64,000 nucleotides of DNA from Fagopyrum homotropicum (Eukaryota; Streptophyta; Magnoliopsida; Caryophyllales; Polygonaceae), in contig BSWB01000001.1 in NCBI GenBank assembly GCA_033239125.1, positions 3,732,501-3,796,500 on the forward strand, read 5' to 3'. The translations under genes and the position numbers were made by a program. Shown one piece after another: positions 21,874 through 34,635 of this stretch (position 1 is the stretch's first letter; each line of letters opens with the position of its first letter). The notes under the pieces are model-generated. The model had not been told where the DNA came from and did no database searches. It worked only from the letters and a program-made list of their open reading frames with translations.

Positions 21874-22219
21874 GAAAATTACATAAATAATACCCCATCT
21901 TTTAACCTGATTAAACTTTAATACCCCGTCGTTTAAACTATTATAACGGTATCTCACCTATTGAATCTGACCAACAATTAGTATCTAGATCACTGTTCAC
22001 ATATTAAGTAAAAGGGTTATATTCAACAAGAAACAGAGAGGAACATTCTAAGAGGGTTATGACGGTATCTCACCTATTGTGTTAACTTAACGTGAGAAAA
22101 GTAATCCAGATACTAATCTTTTGGCGGGCTCAATAGGCGAGGTACCGTTCTGATAATTTAAACGACGGAGTATTAAAGTTTAGTCAGCTTACAAGATGGG
22201 TATTGTTTAAATAATTTTC
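21874..22219. mobile_element. Non-autonomous DNA element with about 120-bp terminal inverted repeats
   Basis: The left 120 bases (starting GAAAATTACATAAATAATAC) and the complement of the right 120 bases (starting GAAAATTATTTAAACAATAC) match along their length, sharing ACTTTAATAC-CCGTCGTTTAAA, ACGGTA-CTC-CCTATTGA and TTAGTATCTGGAT-like blocks. TIRs of this length are typical of Mutator-like MITEs. The target duplication is not clear. No ORF. Confidence 0.65.
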
Positions 22220-24450
22220 TCTATTATAAAATATAGATATATAATTCACTTATAAAGTATTTATAAATTGATTTGGACCTACGTTTGATGTTGATCTTAT
22301 GCTAAAATCAAAGAAGAATAATGCAGAAAGATGAGGTCTTTGTCCATTATAAGCGTGTTTGATAAACCATGCCTCTTTGACTTTTTCACCCTTTTGAATA
22401 GCTCTTTATAAATGAACCTAAAGTTTTATTTTTGCAAGAAAATATGTTTAGAAATGAATACAAGGTGTAAATATACATAATAATTAGTTATATGCAACTC
22501 GAAAATATGAATATTAAGAGCCCGTTTGAAATTGATAAGAATTATTATTATCAGAAAAGAAATATTACTGAATCAATAAAAACACGTTTGTTTAGCGATT
22601 ATACTTAAATGTTTGAGATCTTTTATCCCGTTGAAATAAAATAACCATTTTCATTTCATTTCCTCCAATTAACCGTTTTAATTTCATTTTCATTCCACCC
22701 TTTTAACCAAACATACGCTAAAATATAAACCGTGTTATTCCTGAATGAGTCTTGTAATATTATAAAGTATTGTGTGGTAAAATATAAATGATATTTAGGA
22801 TGTCTCACGTATTTGGTATCATAGCGTTTGTTGTTGACTTATTAGGCTTCTCGGCCTCAAGACATTGGTGATGGACTTGAACTATAGTTGCCCGTCTAAC
22901 TGGATTTCCTTACCTTTTAAAGTATGCCGTCAAGTATCAATCGAGTTAGATGGTTGCACTTGAAGGAGCGTGTGAAAACTATATCACATCGATGATAAAC
23001 GAATACATAACCCGGTATATAACGTCGATTAGTTACTCCTATTACCGATTGATTTTTAAGATGAAATCTCTCGTGTTTATGTGATGAGTTTGAGCAAAAA
23101 TAGAGGAAAAACTATATCAATACAGGTCATAGCCATTATTGACCCACGGAATTTGACCAAAAAATTTGATTTTGTTAAAAAATAAAAATTATTTTACCAA
23201 TTATAAAGTTAATTTCATGGTTAATATAAAATACCTATTAATCATAAGGCAACTCATATATTGTATGTGGTTAAAGTAAATTAATTCAACAATATAGAAG
23301 AGAAAAAATAGAGGAAAAACTTTGAATAATGCTATTATATGTGGCGTACAATACTTGTATAAGACTATAAGTAGTAGAGTATACACATACGAAATCTATT
23401 ATTAGATGGCATTGGTAAAATATATAAATCTTTTGATTTAAATCATTTAGGATCGTTGAAAATGCATAACACTTATGGTAAAAAGTATATCACTATAATT
23501 TCCGTATTTTATACGCGTAATATAATATAAATAACTTATTTAAAATAAGAATTCATCGATAAAGAAGGGAGAAAATACATGAAAATAATATGTTGTCTTA
23601 CGATAAAAGTATTATCTAATTTGACTAGAATACATTTTTATAATCTAATTTAATTATTATAATAAATTTTGACTATTTGTAATCACAATGAAAATAAATT
23701 ATAATTTAACCAAAATTAATTATTTATTTTCAAAAACATCCAATAAAATATATATTAATATTGATTAATCTTGTAATCACTATGGAATATAATATAATAA
23801 TTATAGATTTTGTAGTAAAAAGTGAATTAATTAAAATGGTGTAATTACATAAAAGTATTTATTTTTAAAAATCAGTGACATTACAATTATTTGTGCGGCA
23901 TACAAAATGAATATGAACGCTATACGTAAGCATTATCACATATTCTTTAGTATTTTATATAAATGTTATAATTTATTATACATTTTCATGGTGCTAAAAG
24001 ATTTATAATTTATTTTTTACAATAACAAATAGTATCAATTTAATATATTAAATTTGATCTCTATGTATAATCAATATACCACATTTCTTCCAACCATCTA
24101 ACCCTGTACCAATAACAAATTATCTGAACTAAACTTCACCTTGTTCCTTGGTCTTGATGGGCCGTTTAGAAATATTGTTCAGTCAATATTCAAATGAAAT
24201 AATGTCCCCACTGTTCTTTCTTTGGTCCAATATGATTCATAGCTATCTTTTTCTCTTGACATTTTTATTTTGGTTAAAATTTTCCCTTGACATATAGGAG
24301 GAAGATATGGATACCATACAGTAATTAATAGTATAATTGTTAAAAAGAAAATGTAGCAAATAGAAAGATTTAGAAAATTCAATCAATTGATGGCAAGAGA
24401 GATGGTGGTATTATAATACAAATGCAGTACAGAGAGTGGAAGAAGAGAGA
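22220..24450. other. AT-rich intergenic DNA with transposon traces
   Basis: No gene seen. 22515-22725 may be an old MITE (GAGCCCGTTTGAAAT at left, AACCAAACATACGC at right). 22815-23100 is copy 2 of the dispersed repeat near 17.9 kb. 23100-24100 is extremely AT-rich with nothing further visible. Confidence 0.35.
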
Positions 24451-24883
24451 GTTACATTACATACATACAACTATACAAGACACCTCTCCATTTTCCTTTC
24501 TTTTATTAAAAATTAAAAAAAATTCAACCTGCCTTTCCCCACCTCCATGAAATATTCCTTCAAGGGTCTCTCTTCCCCTTTCTATTGGATTGTACAGTTT
24601 CTCAGTTTCGGAACCCATTTGTAATCTTCTCAATACGAGATTGATTGGCAATACATAGCAAAGACTGGGTTTTTTGAGGGTTTGTAATGGTTTTTGTTTC
24701 TGGGTTTTGATTTCTCTTTGTATAGCTGTTCTATTTGGAAAATTTGACTGAAGAACACCTGTTTTTGAATTTGGAGGAGGAAATATTTTTGTGTTTTTTT
24801 CCTCGGGAAATTTCCAGTTAATTTGTTTGAGCCTTGAAGAAAGGTTTTCATAGGACTTGTTGTTTTCCGGTTTCATTCAAGAG

Positions 24884-27800
24884 ATGGGCAAAGAAGGACC
24901 TTGTTGTCACTGTGGTGTTACAAGTGAGTTTTTGGTCACTTTGATTTCTTCTTTTTATGATTTGGAACTTTAATCACCTGAAGAATTGTAATGGGTTTAG
25001 GTTTTGTGTTTCCTAATTATATGTGGTTGAATTTTCAACTTGTTGGAATGGTTGTTGTTGTTGTGCCTTTGATGATCTTTGTCTTTCTGGGTTTGGTTTC
25101 ATTCTTTCTGGACAAAACTAATCAAAGGTTGATCATGAGTTTTGATCTAGTAATGTTGAAACCTGATTAGGGGTTTGGATTTGCTTACATAAGTAATTCA
25201 ATACCTTATACTATTTGTTTTGGCCTAGAGTGCTTCTTGCAACATGTGTTGCTTTGTGGTAAACTGGAATTCCATTTGCTCTTCCATTAAGCATTAATGA
25301 ATACTGGATGCCCATTGAGCTAAATCCTCATTTGCTTTTGGCTTCTCGGTCTTCTTTACGGATTTAGCTGTAACAATCCATCATTAATCAGTTGTTTCAC
25401 CATCTGAATACTCGCGAAAGTTTCGAAATACTATTCAGGCTATCATTACTGTTTATAGCAATTATGAATCATGGGAAACTTCTGGTTTGGTTGATGAACT
25501 TCACGGTTACAAGCATCTTTCCTAAGATGTGATCAACCCAATACTTTTGTCTAATATCTCATATGTTGCCACATTTCACTCATATCAGTCCCTGGTCTAA
25601 GCTGTGGCTTCCTTGCTTGTCTTAACCCTTTGTTTTCTCATTGTTAATGGCTATGACCGGTATTCCTAAACTCTCTTGATTATAACTCGAGAGGAAGTTT
25701 AATATAGGACTCCTTATGTACTACCTATCTAACATAAATCATAACATCTGAATAAAAGTTCACCTCTAGTACAATTTCACATGCAGACATTGGAATGTCC
25801 AATGGAGAAACAATGAAACTCTTTTAAGTTCAATTGAGCTGTCTATGTTTTGAGTCCTACTGAATTAAAAGCAAAGCTGTGCAAATGCTTGGACATTTTA
25901 TTGCACATGAAATGATCAAATTTTCTGCAATGAATTTACTCTTCTTGCTTTCTGTTTATCTTAATTGCTCAATGCTGTCACAGGTACCCCACTTTGGCGC
26001 AATGGACCAGCAGAAAAACCTATACTTTGTAATGCATGCGGATCAAGATGGAGAATAAAAGGAACACTAGCTAATTATACACCTTTACACTCCAGAAGCA
26101 GGGCCAGTGAATATGAGGACCACAAGGTTTCCAAAGCGAAGACCATATCCCTTAAACAAAGAGATGAAACTAAGAAGAAGAGGAAGCTAAGTTATGAGAA
26201 GAACTCTATGGTCAATACATATGCTTCTAAAAGCTTCTACAATAAAGATTTTGTGGAAATGACGTATGAAGACACCAGCAACAGGTCAAGTTCTGGCTCA
26301 GCTGTATCAAACTCCGAGAGCTGTGCTCAGTTTAGCAATGCTGATGCTAGTGACTTGTCAGGTTGGCCTTCACATTTATGATTTTCACAAGAGGGATCTG
26401 CAATTCTACATTGTTATTAGATAATAAACATGAATGCCATATTTGAGTTTGGGTGGGTTGATCTAGGTACAGCTACTTGGTTTATGTTTCTCTTTGTCAT
26501 AATGGTCAAATCTTGTTCTCTTGTGGTTTGTTTGAAGATACTCCATCTGCTTCACAAAAGTATCATTCTAGCCTTTTGAGTGTTGTTTCAAAAGTAGACA
26601 TTTTTACTTCTACTTTACACATTTGATCTTGTCATTCTTAGTATCTTGTAGTTATTTTGTTTTCAATATCAGAAAAAAGTATAGTATATAAGCGTGGTAT
26701 TTTAATAGTTTCCTTAAAAATGTTATAGAAAGTGTCAAATTGAGAATTGGGGAGTATCCGATTAATCATGTGTCTTATATTCTTATATGAAGGTATAGTT
26801 TGAGTAAAGGAAAACTTTGCCAAATATAACCTTTCCTAGTTTATGTGCCTGTATGATTCTTCAGGTCCTACTCAATCAGTTGCGTGGGAGTCACAAATTC
26901 CATCAAAGAAGAGAACTTGTGTCCCTCGTCTAAAGTCATCCTCAGTTGAGAAGCTCATCAAGGATTTGCATGCTATTTTACATGAACAGGAGTCCTCTTG
27001 CTTGTCTGGGTTCTCCGAGGAGGAATTGCTTTTCGAGAGTAATGAACCAATGGTATCAGTTGAGATAGGCCATGGAAGTGTTCTCATTAAGCATCCCAGC
27101 TCAATTGTCCGAGAAGAAGATTCTGAAGCAAGTTCTCTCTCAGTTGAAAATAAATCTTTTGTGGGAAATGACCTTAATACTTCTTCCACCTCTCTCTGTC
27201 ATGGAAGTGAAAGTGTTTCTGAGCTTTCAGGCAAAATGGCACAACAAGAAACTGCCAATAGGTATTTCTCTTAGGTGTTATTATCATATAAATGGCAGTG
27301 CTTTACTCTCCTGAACATTTCATAATCTTATGTTTGACAGCAATGTAAATTTTGATGCATCTTAGATTGTCTGTGAATTCTAGACAGTGATCTGCCTATG
27401 ATAACAATGAACACCTGATGGAATTGCAGGGATAAGTTCAACCATGACAAGATGAAGCTCTTTTGGACTCACGATTCGCCTCTGTGCTATATAGACCTAA
27501 ATGTAAGTTGTTTTCAGATGATTTAATGTTTGAAGAAAATCACGCGACTTTCCCACAAGTATTTTAGAAGTTGTAACTCTTGTTAAGAGATGGACTCAGT
27601 TTGAAACTACAATTATCTTTGTTTTGCGCAGGATGTGATCAACTTTGAGGTACTACTGGGGCATTTGACTGTTGACGAGCAGCAGCCGTTGCTCAAATAC
27701 CTTCCTCCTTCCGACAAGTTTCAGTTACCTAGAAGGTTAGCCTTTGAAATTCTCATCCTTCGACATAAAAATGCTATATACTGAATATATTGTTCTAATG

Positions 27801-28588
27801 TTACCGTGTCACTCTCATCCAGCCTCCGAGAAATGTTTGATAGCGGTTGCTTCAAGGAGAACCTATTGTGTTTTCAGCAATTGCTTTCAGAAGGGGTCTT
27901 CAGCAACACTGACAGTAAATCTGATGAGCTTAAAACTCTGAAGAAACTTGCATTGTCCAATTTAACAAAGTCCAAATGGTTGGAATTATACAGTAAGCTT
28001 AAGGTATGTGTTCAGTTCTAGAATTTACATGGAATTTTAACATACATTTTTCTGTTACACAAATATAAGCTCTTTTATGTCGTTGTCTCAGGATCATCAT
28101 GCTGGAGAAATTCCGGTTGAATCTGAAAGCAAATTGACCTTACCGGAAGATCTGGGAAGTGCCAAAAGACCATTTTATGGCCAACAGGAAAAAATGCCAG
28201 GTGAATATTCTAGCTATAAGTCAGTAGCTCACAAAGATCATCATGCTGTATTATGTACGAGATTGATCTGTGATATCTACTGTCTGGTATGAATTTGTGA
28301 TACGAGTTATGAAGAAAATATCGCATACCCATGTGTACAACCTCACAAAGCTCATGATATGTACATTAATCATTCGCCTTTCACACAGACAAACAAACAA
28401 CAATCAGAGGCCCTGAACCTCTGGACAGCAATGGCTCGTTCTTTAAGCCGAAAAGCCTGTTTGGTATGCCAACTGAGTCCTGCGTGTTTCCTGATGAGAG
28501 CTCTGATCAGGATCTGCTGCTAGACATTCCATCAAACATTTCCTTCCCAGAGGCCGAGTTTCTTGTCCCAAGTTCTAGTTTCATATGA
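24884..28588 (+). CDS. GATA transcription factor, GATA26/27 type, with DEUBAD-like domain
   Basis: Eight exons (24884-24923, 25984-26361, 26865-27261, 27430-27502, 27632-27735, 27823-28003, 28092-28200, 28389-28588) join in frame to 493 residues. The N-terminus is the zinc finger: Cys7, 10, 29 and 32 in C-x2-C-x18-C-x2-C spacing, then GSRWRIKGTLANYTPLH. A basic nuclear-targeting stretch (KKKRKL) lies near residue 80, followed by Ser-rich low complexity. Residues about 280-390 (from LFWTHDSPLCYIDLND to LELYSKLK) match the conserved helical ASX/DEUBAD-like region found in GATA26 and GATA27 and in chromatin adaptors. The combination identifies the subclass. It should bind WGATAR sites in the nucleus; partners are not known from sequence. 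Intron 1 splits codon 14 and is about 1.06 kb. The leader probably starts near 24.4 kb. Confidence 0.93.
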
Positions 28589-28939
28589 TCAATGCCTTAC
28601 TGCCTAGCCGTTGATGCTTGATCATGATTTCTTGCCTCAAAGCTGAAATATTTTTGCTTGCAGGTTTGCTTTTCATTTTTGAGCTACCTTTTGGATTCTG
28701 TGTATAGGCCAATATAAGATCATAGTATGTAAGTCTTTAGACAGTTTGTTTCTCCTTTGGTAAGGAACTAAGACGCCGTAGTTAACGTATTTTTGGCGCG
28801 TTTTTATCATTATAAACAACTGCTTATGTAAGTGAATCTGGATTTCATTTAGATTACATGAATGAGATGCATGTATAGAAGATTGGTTTGATCAATAAAT
28901 ATATGCTTTGATTTCTTCAACTCTTACAGTATACATGAA
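28589..28939 (+). other. 3' UTR of the GATA gene and short spacer
   Basis: Contains the 3' UTR, with AATATAAG and AATAAA-like words near 28710 and 28896. Nothing else seen. Confidence 0.35.
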
Positions 28940-29200
28940 CTTACATGGACATCAATGGGTTCGCGTTTCATATTGGCATGTGCACTGTCCCAATGGCCGA
29001 GTTCTGGGGTGGTTTTTGTATCTTGGCTAGGACATAAGATAGGGAAGGTCAAGGTGGACTCGGAACCGGTAGTGTACTTACTCCAGCAACAAGTAGAGCA
29101 CCACCCCATCACCCTTTTAGCCTAGTTAATCGTTGTCAAGGCCTCTTTAGTAGAAACCGGCTTGTTCGGTTTCAATGCATTAGCCATGAAGCAAACGGGC
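28940..29200 (+). pseudogene. LINE RNase H domain remnant
   Basis: In shifting frames the plus strand reads GFAFHIGMCTVPMAEFWG, then KVKVDSEPVVYLLQQQVEHH and LVRFQCIS-HEAN. These are the E- and D-containing motifs and the final helix of the RNase H domain at the 3' end of plant L1-type LINEs. Compare ICTVSMAELWG in the LINE at 41.4-41.9 kb. Frameshifts and a stop make it dead. Confidence 0.7.
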
Positions 29201-29258
29201 CCTAAATTCGTTCTCATTTCGTTTTCGTTTCCGGAGTTAAAACCAAACGGACCCTAAA
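29195..29258. mobile_element. Truncated end of the Tourist-like MITE family
   Basis: TTCGTTTTCGTTTCCGGAG followed by TTAAAACCAAACGGACCC and TAA matches the right end of the MITEs at 9789 and 50542. A second partial end (CAAACGGGCCCTAA) lies about 35 bp to the left. The rest of the element is absent. Confidence 0.55.
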
Positions 29259-29461
29259 TTCGAGTCAGTTCAGCTGCCGCTCTTCTTACCAAAATATAAA
29301 TAAATAAAAAATCATAGAGATAATTAGACTAAATATCTACTTAATTATCATACTCATAATTTTCCTTGACCATTTTACTACAAGCATTTCTTCCTTGTAC
29401 TCTGCAAGAAATCCAGATTCACTTACATTATACATACTGTTAACCATGGCGACTTAATTCC

Positions 29462-29920
29462 TTATCGAACAAGAAAAAAACTGTCTACAAACTTACTATG
29501 ATTCAATACAAGTCCAGCTGGGTAAGTTCTTACAGCAGAGACTCGTCTCCGAGGAGGGTAATTCTTCTCTTTCCAGACAATGTTGGAAGGAATCGGATAG
29601 TGAGTTTCATGTTCTTCTGTTTCTTCATACAAAGATTCTTTGTTAACAACATGTTCAGTATGCAAACATTTCTGCACATTATCTACATTTGAAGAATCAT
29701 CAGCGGTATATTCATGGTTCTCTTTCTTGGTCTGATTATGAGAACAATAATCAAGAGAAGGTCGATCAGAGTTCTTATCATTTTCATTACAACATATTGT
29801 ATCATTGCCATTAAGAACAGATCTTGGAGCATTTGGTCCACAGCCAGGAGGAAAATTACGAACTGCAGAGACTCTACGCCGCTTATACTTCGACAGCCCG
29901 ATAATGACCATAGACACCAT
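29462..29920 (-). pseudogene. Truncated SUVH paralogue (N-terminal fragment only)
   Basis: A 152-codon ORF starting at ATG 29920 is similar to the N-terminus of the SUVH gene at 46996. It has two RRRVSAVRxFP motifs (RRRVSAVRNFPPGCGPNAPR and RRRVSAVRTYPAG), KKENHEYTADDSS against KKENSEHLVGESS, TEHVVNKESL against TEHVTKESL, and HYPIPSNIVWK against HYPIPSIFVWK. The start context is conserved (CTGAAATGG after an AG acceptor, as GATGAAATGG in the full gene). On the minus strand upstream, 30600-30546 ending TCTCAG|GTTCACAAACC matches the 5' UTR exon and donor of the full gene. The copy ends just after the second motif; no SRA or SET domain follows within the window. It is either a pseudogene or a short protein able to compete with SUVH N-terminal contacts; I favour pseudogene. 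Confidence 0.8.
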
Positions 29921-30620
29921 TTCAGCTGCATAATAGAAGATGACACAAAAAACAGAAATTAAGTTTATACTCAATCTTGTAATGGATTTCATATTCATAT
30001 CCATACTCATTCCAACCTATATCTGAAACAGTCTCACGAGCCCTAACCCTAGAAAACTTGGGAAAGCAAAATTGGGGAAAAAAAGGAACTTTCTTTTATC
30101 AACAATGCTTCAGAATCTGGACATGGAGATCACAAAAAAGAAATTAAGTTCATACACTTTTCTGTAATGGATTTCCTATTCATATCCATGCTCATTCCAA
30201 CCCCATATCAGAAACAGTCTAAAGAGCCCTAACCCTAGAAAATTTGGGAAAGTAAGAAGGGGGGAAGGTACATTCTATCAGCAACAATACTTCACAATCC
30301 GGATATGGAGACCATGAATCGAATAGATAAAGCCAATCATCAAACAAAATTATGCAAAGAAACTGCAATTTGTTAAGAAATGTGTGTATGTGAGTGTGTC
30401 AATTGGCGATCCAAACAACTTATTTACCTAGAACAAGAAACACAATCAGATTGAAGGGTTTAAACCTTAATAGTCTGTGTAGAGAAATTTTATCCGAATT
30501 TCAGCGTCATGTATGAATTGCAAAGTTAAGAAAGGGTTTGTGAACCTGAGACCCACAACAGACTTGCAGCAGAGCAATTGCACGAATCTTTGAACAGAAT
30601 ATTGGTATAATAAGTTTTTT
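29921..30620 (-). other. 5' UTR exon and leader intron of the SUVH fragment
   Basis: Colinear with the leader of the SUVH gene at about 46.2-46.99 kb. The intron contains a direct duplication: 29965-30060 and about 30142-30250 both carry AAATTAAGTT, TGTAATGGATTTC-TATTC, CATGCTCATTCCAACC and GAGCCCTAACCCTAGAAAA. Confidence 0.6.
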
Positions 30621-31205
30621 TTTGAATGGTTGGAAGGTGGGACCGTGGGAGGGAGTATAGGAAAAGTTTGGTTTTTTTTTTTGGGTTAAATAAATGGAAA
30701 ACAGATAGTTTGATCAATATTTTAGATGCAGTTAATCCTAAAATAATTTATGGCCGAAAATATGAAATTTGGGATAAGATAAATGAGGGCCGGTGGTCAA
30801 AATTTCTAGGTGGGTCAATTGGTCAATAATACCGGTGATATGGACTTCCTTAAAGAAATGGAGACCTAACTTGGAGTCGGATAACATCTTGAGGGGCATG
30901 CAATTCTGATAGCATGAATTATTGTCTATATTTTGGGACCTGTTTAGACGTTTTATCTTCAATAATCTGCATGTTTGAGTATATATTACGTGATTATATT
31001 GTCATTTCATCTACCTTTGCGGGAATCGAGGTTTACACCAAGTTTCGTTGTAATCGTAGGTAAAATGACACGTTTTGCATCAAAAAGGAGCAAAAGGAGT
31101 CGTTGGAGCTACATTCAGGAGCTTAAGGAAGAATCCAGGAATCATGGAATTGGATTAGAGATTCACTTTGGACCAGATTTGAGAGATTTCACATTCAGTT
31201 ATGAT

Positions 31206-34200
31206 CTATGATGCGCGGACATTTCTAAAAGGCGGCGTGTCCCGTGTCCGACCGTATCGGAAACGGGGACACAACTGGACACGGCTCGGACACGGTCAAA
31301 TATGACCGGACACGGTCAAGACACGTTTCCAAGGTAGGGCACGTCTAGGACACGGTGATGACGCAGATTGTGTCCGGTCAAGACATGATCAACGAAATAA
31401 AAACTTATATACCGTAATATTTTCTCTTTTTTCCCATTTTTTCCGACCAAACCTAACTCCACATGACCACCTGCGAGATTGTGATTGTCGGAAGTAGGAC
31501 ACCGATCGGAGACTCCGGCTCTAATGTTGAAATGTTGTTCCGCCGGCCGACTCTTCTCTCCATTTTTCTTATGATTTTATAAATTAATTTTGAATCTTTG
31601 ATTATTAATTTATTTTGTAATTTTTATTTGTTGAATGTTGACTATGTTATTCTAATTCTTTCACTTTTTATAATTCACAAATATTTATTATTATTTTCCT
31701 TTGTTGATCATGTTGTTCAGTTATTGTTGATTTGCAAATGAACGATTCATTCTTCAATTTTGATACTAAGTATGATTATTTCTGTAAAAGCTAGGATTTT
31801 CGAATCCTAATAAAGGACGTTTAAGGGTGATTAAATTAATCATCAATATTAATTGACCCATAAATCGCGAATAGTGTATAGATGACGAGTATAAATTCCA
31901 CCATTATGATTTTGGTGTAAATTTGGACTTATGGGGAAATTTTCACTTTTTCCTCCGGGAAATAATTTTTACCCTCTGGTATTATTTGGAGCATTTGGGA
32001 GCTTCAATTAATAAAATTGCAGTTGAGAGGAATGATCAGGACATTGGGTATGTTCTAGATATGAAATAACATGGAAAGGCAAAATGGCCAAAAGAGCCGC
32101 TATTTCGTTTCTTAGCGGCTAAGAAAGACGGCTTAGGAATACGCGTTTTCCGAGAAAGTTGCGGAATAATTATCCACACAAAATGTCAGATTTATTATTC
32201 CAATTTCGAGAAGTTTGGAGAAGGGGCTCAAACCGCCTTCGGATCGATAAATGGATAATTATCGACTTTGCTAAACGATAATTATCGTCTTCGCTATAAA
32301 TAGCGGAAATTCATTTATTAATTCATTTCCTTTCACGTTTCCTCGTAAAAGCTCTGATTTCTCTCAACTTCAAATTCAGATCTACTCTTCGTTTGTAATC
32401 CGATTTCAATTCCGTTTGAGTTTTCGGATTCCTCTCTTCGTCCTCTTCATTTTGGTACCGAGTTTCTACGTTTCCGTGGAAGTTAAGGTCAGGTCGAGCC
32501 TCCCCTTATATGGCCGGTCCCGTCGCTCAGATTCCGGTGAATCTGATGGTGTCCGAGCGTAGCCTGCGTCGTTGTGATTCCGAATCTTCTTTCGGATCGT
32601 CAATCGGGTTAATAACGAATAAGTTATGAATTTATTCGTTTTCAGTATTGCGATTTGGCCTAAATTGACCTTAGGCTTGTCAAAATGGATAACTGGAAAT
32701 TCCATTATGCTCGTTACTTTATTATGGTAATTATGGGATATTTGTTTGATGAGATTTGATGACAGTTGGGTTCAGAAACTGCCTGCGGGCAAAACGTTAT
32801 TCTGGTGAAATTTAATTAATTAATTAAAGATTAATTAATTAAATTAGGAATCTAGAAAACGCTATAAGCTAATTAAATTCAAAGGAATGAATTTAATTGA
32901 TGTTTGAAGCAAGAAGTTTAATACGAGGAATATGATATTCTCGACAGGTGGTGTTGAAGACGGTAGACTAACTATAGCTTAGTTGCTCAGTGAGCGTATC
33001 CAGGTAAGTCTTCGGACTTACTTAGCTTCGATCTGCAGAAACCCGTGCCTGAGAGATTTATATCTCACTGTGTTGATATGTGTTGTTGTTTTGAAATGCC
33101 TTGTTGTGCTGAAATGTGAATGTTGATATGCATTGAGATGTGTTATGTGTGAAGCATGCTTGATGTGTTTATGATGCAAATGACGTTATGATGTGTAAAG
33201 CATGCTTAATGTTGTTGTGATTATTATCATGTCATAATTATGAGAAATGGTTAAATGAACATGTGTTAGCCTATTGAGGCGTGCTATTGAATGACATGAT
33301 AAGCTTGTTAAAAGCATGATAATGTATGAGATGATAAGCCTTTTGAGGCATGCGATATGATGATGACCTGTAAAGGTCAATAGTATGTAAATTGTTAAGA
33401 CTCTGAGCTAACCATTAGCCAGGTCGCTAGCTATTGCAGTGAATACCGGAGCTCGGCCAAGCCCGGATCACTTGCGTTTGTATAAGAATGACACCGAGTC
33501 TGATGGACTTCAGGCTTGGGTCGCACACCTAATGAAATGGTAAATGTTTGCATTAACATGAATGGCAAAATGTTGCATGTGGTTAGGGGTTAAGACCATA
33601 ACCCACCACGAGAAAGCCTGGCCCGTAGACTTGATCAGTCTGGCTACGACCTAAGAGCAAATGTCTGAATTAACCTAATCTGTGCAATGGTGAGCTCACA
33701 CCAAAGCCAGAACCGTATAAGAAATGGTTCCGGATTAATGGGTCCGGGATCGCAAATTGTAAATTTCATACTGCATTCACGTGCATCATTCATAAAAGCA
33801 TGATATCATCTCATGAGCACGGTATATGGTATTTGAATATATTTGTTGTGTTGTGATGTGATGATATAATCTCTCGTGGATAGATTATGATCAGTAGCTA
33901 ACGGTTTTAAACCGAATCTTTTTAGGTAATGCTGATCATAGGAACGCTTCAGGGATGTCAGCTGCAGGAAGTGGACAGCCGAGGCAGTGTTAACCCAAGG
34001 GTTGGTTGAACTACTTTTGAAACTAATCGCTTGCAAGCGAGTCTTTTGTTGGTTGTGTGCAATTGTGTACACATGTTGATTTCAGGCTGAAGTTTTAAGA
34101 CACCTGTTCAGGTGTCATGTTTTAAAGTGTCGTTTTGGGATATACATACTAACTGCATGCACGATTGTTATGTAAATGTTTTCTAAATGACAGGTTGAAT

Positions 34201-34635
34201 GTTTTCATTATTTTTTCGTGCTTCTTGTTGCAAGGTCCTATTTGTGAAGTTGTTGTCAGGCTAACTGATGGGACCCACTGTGTGGTCCTTAGCCTAGTGA
34301 CGTCTTGGGTTACTTAAAACTCGGGTCGTTACAATTTCAGATTATAAAACTAAATATGTTTATTTCTATATTTTGTAAGACTGAAAATGTTTGTTTCTAA
34401 ACTTTTGTTTCGATTATTTTACCATCATGTTAATATTTTTATCAACTCATATATCATTGATTTTTTTTCATATATATGTATGTCATTATGATATAGTAAT
34501 TCTATATTTCAATATCTTTAAAATAATATATTAATTATTTTACTCGTTGTGTCCCCGTTTCCTATACTTTTGAGGATTGTCGCTTCTCCGTTTCTCGCCG
34601 TGTCCGTTTCCCGTATCCGTGTCCGTGCATCATAG
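31206..34635. mobile_element. hAT-like non-autonomous DNA transposon nested in the 5' LTR
   Basis: An exact 8-bp duplication GTTATGAT (31198-31205 and 34636-34643) flanks a 3430-bp insertion whose ends are inverted repeats: left CTATGATGCGCGGACA, complement of right end CTATGATGCACGGACA. The 3' LTR shows the empty site (CAGTTATGATTCACC). An 8-bp target is typical of hAT elements. Without the solo LTR inside it, the element is about 0.87 kb and carries no ORF of note. GACACGG-type words repeat near both ends. Confidence 0.85.
31783..34333. mobile_element. Solo LTR (Ty3/gypsy, Tekay/Del-like) nested in the hAT-like element
   Basis: 2551 bp starting TGTAAAAGC and ending GGGTCGTTACA, flanked by ATTTC at 31778-31782 and 34334-34338. 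TGTAA...TTACA ends and the 5-bp duplication fit a gypsy LTR. No internal region remains, so it is a solo LTR left by LTR-LTR recombination. Its 3' part (GTTGTCAGGCTA, then CCCACTGTGTGGTCCTTAGCC) is related to the solo LTR at 61136. Confidence 0.88.

Noticed and set aside
24457..24876. 139-codon minus-strand ORF
   Set aside because: It lies antisense to the GATA gene leader; no similarity, and its start abuts the GATA start codon by chance.
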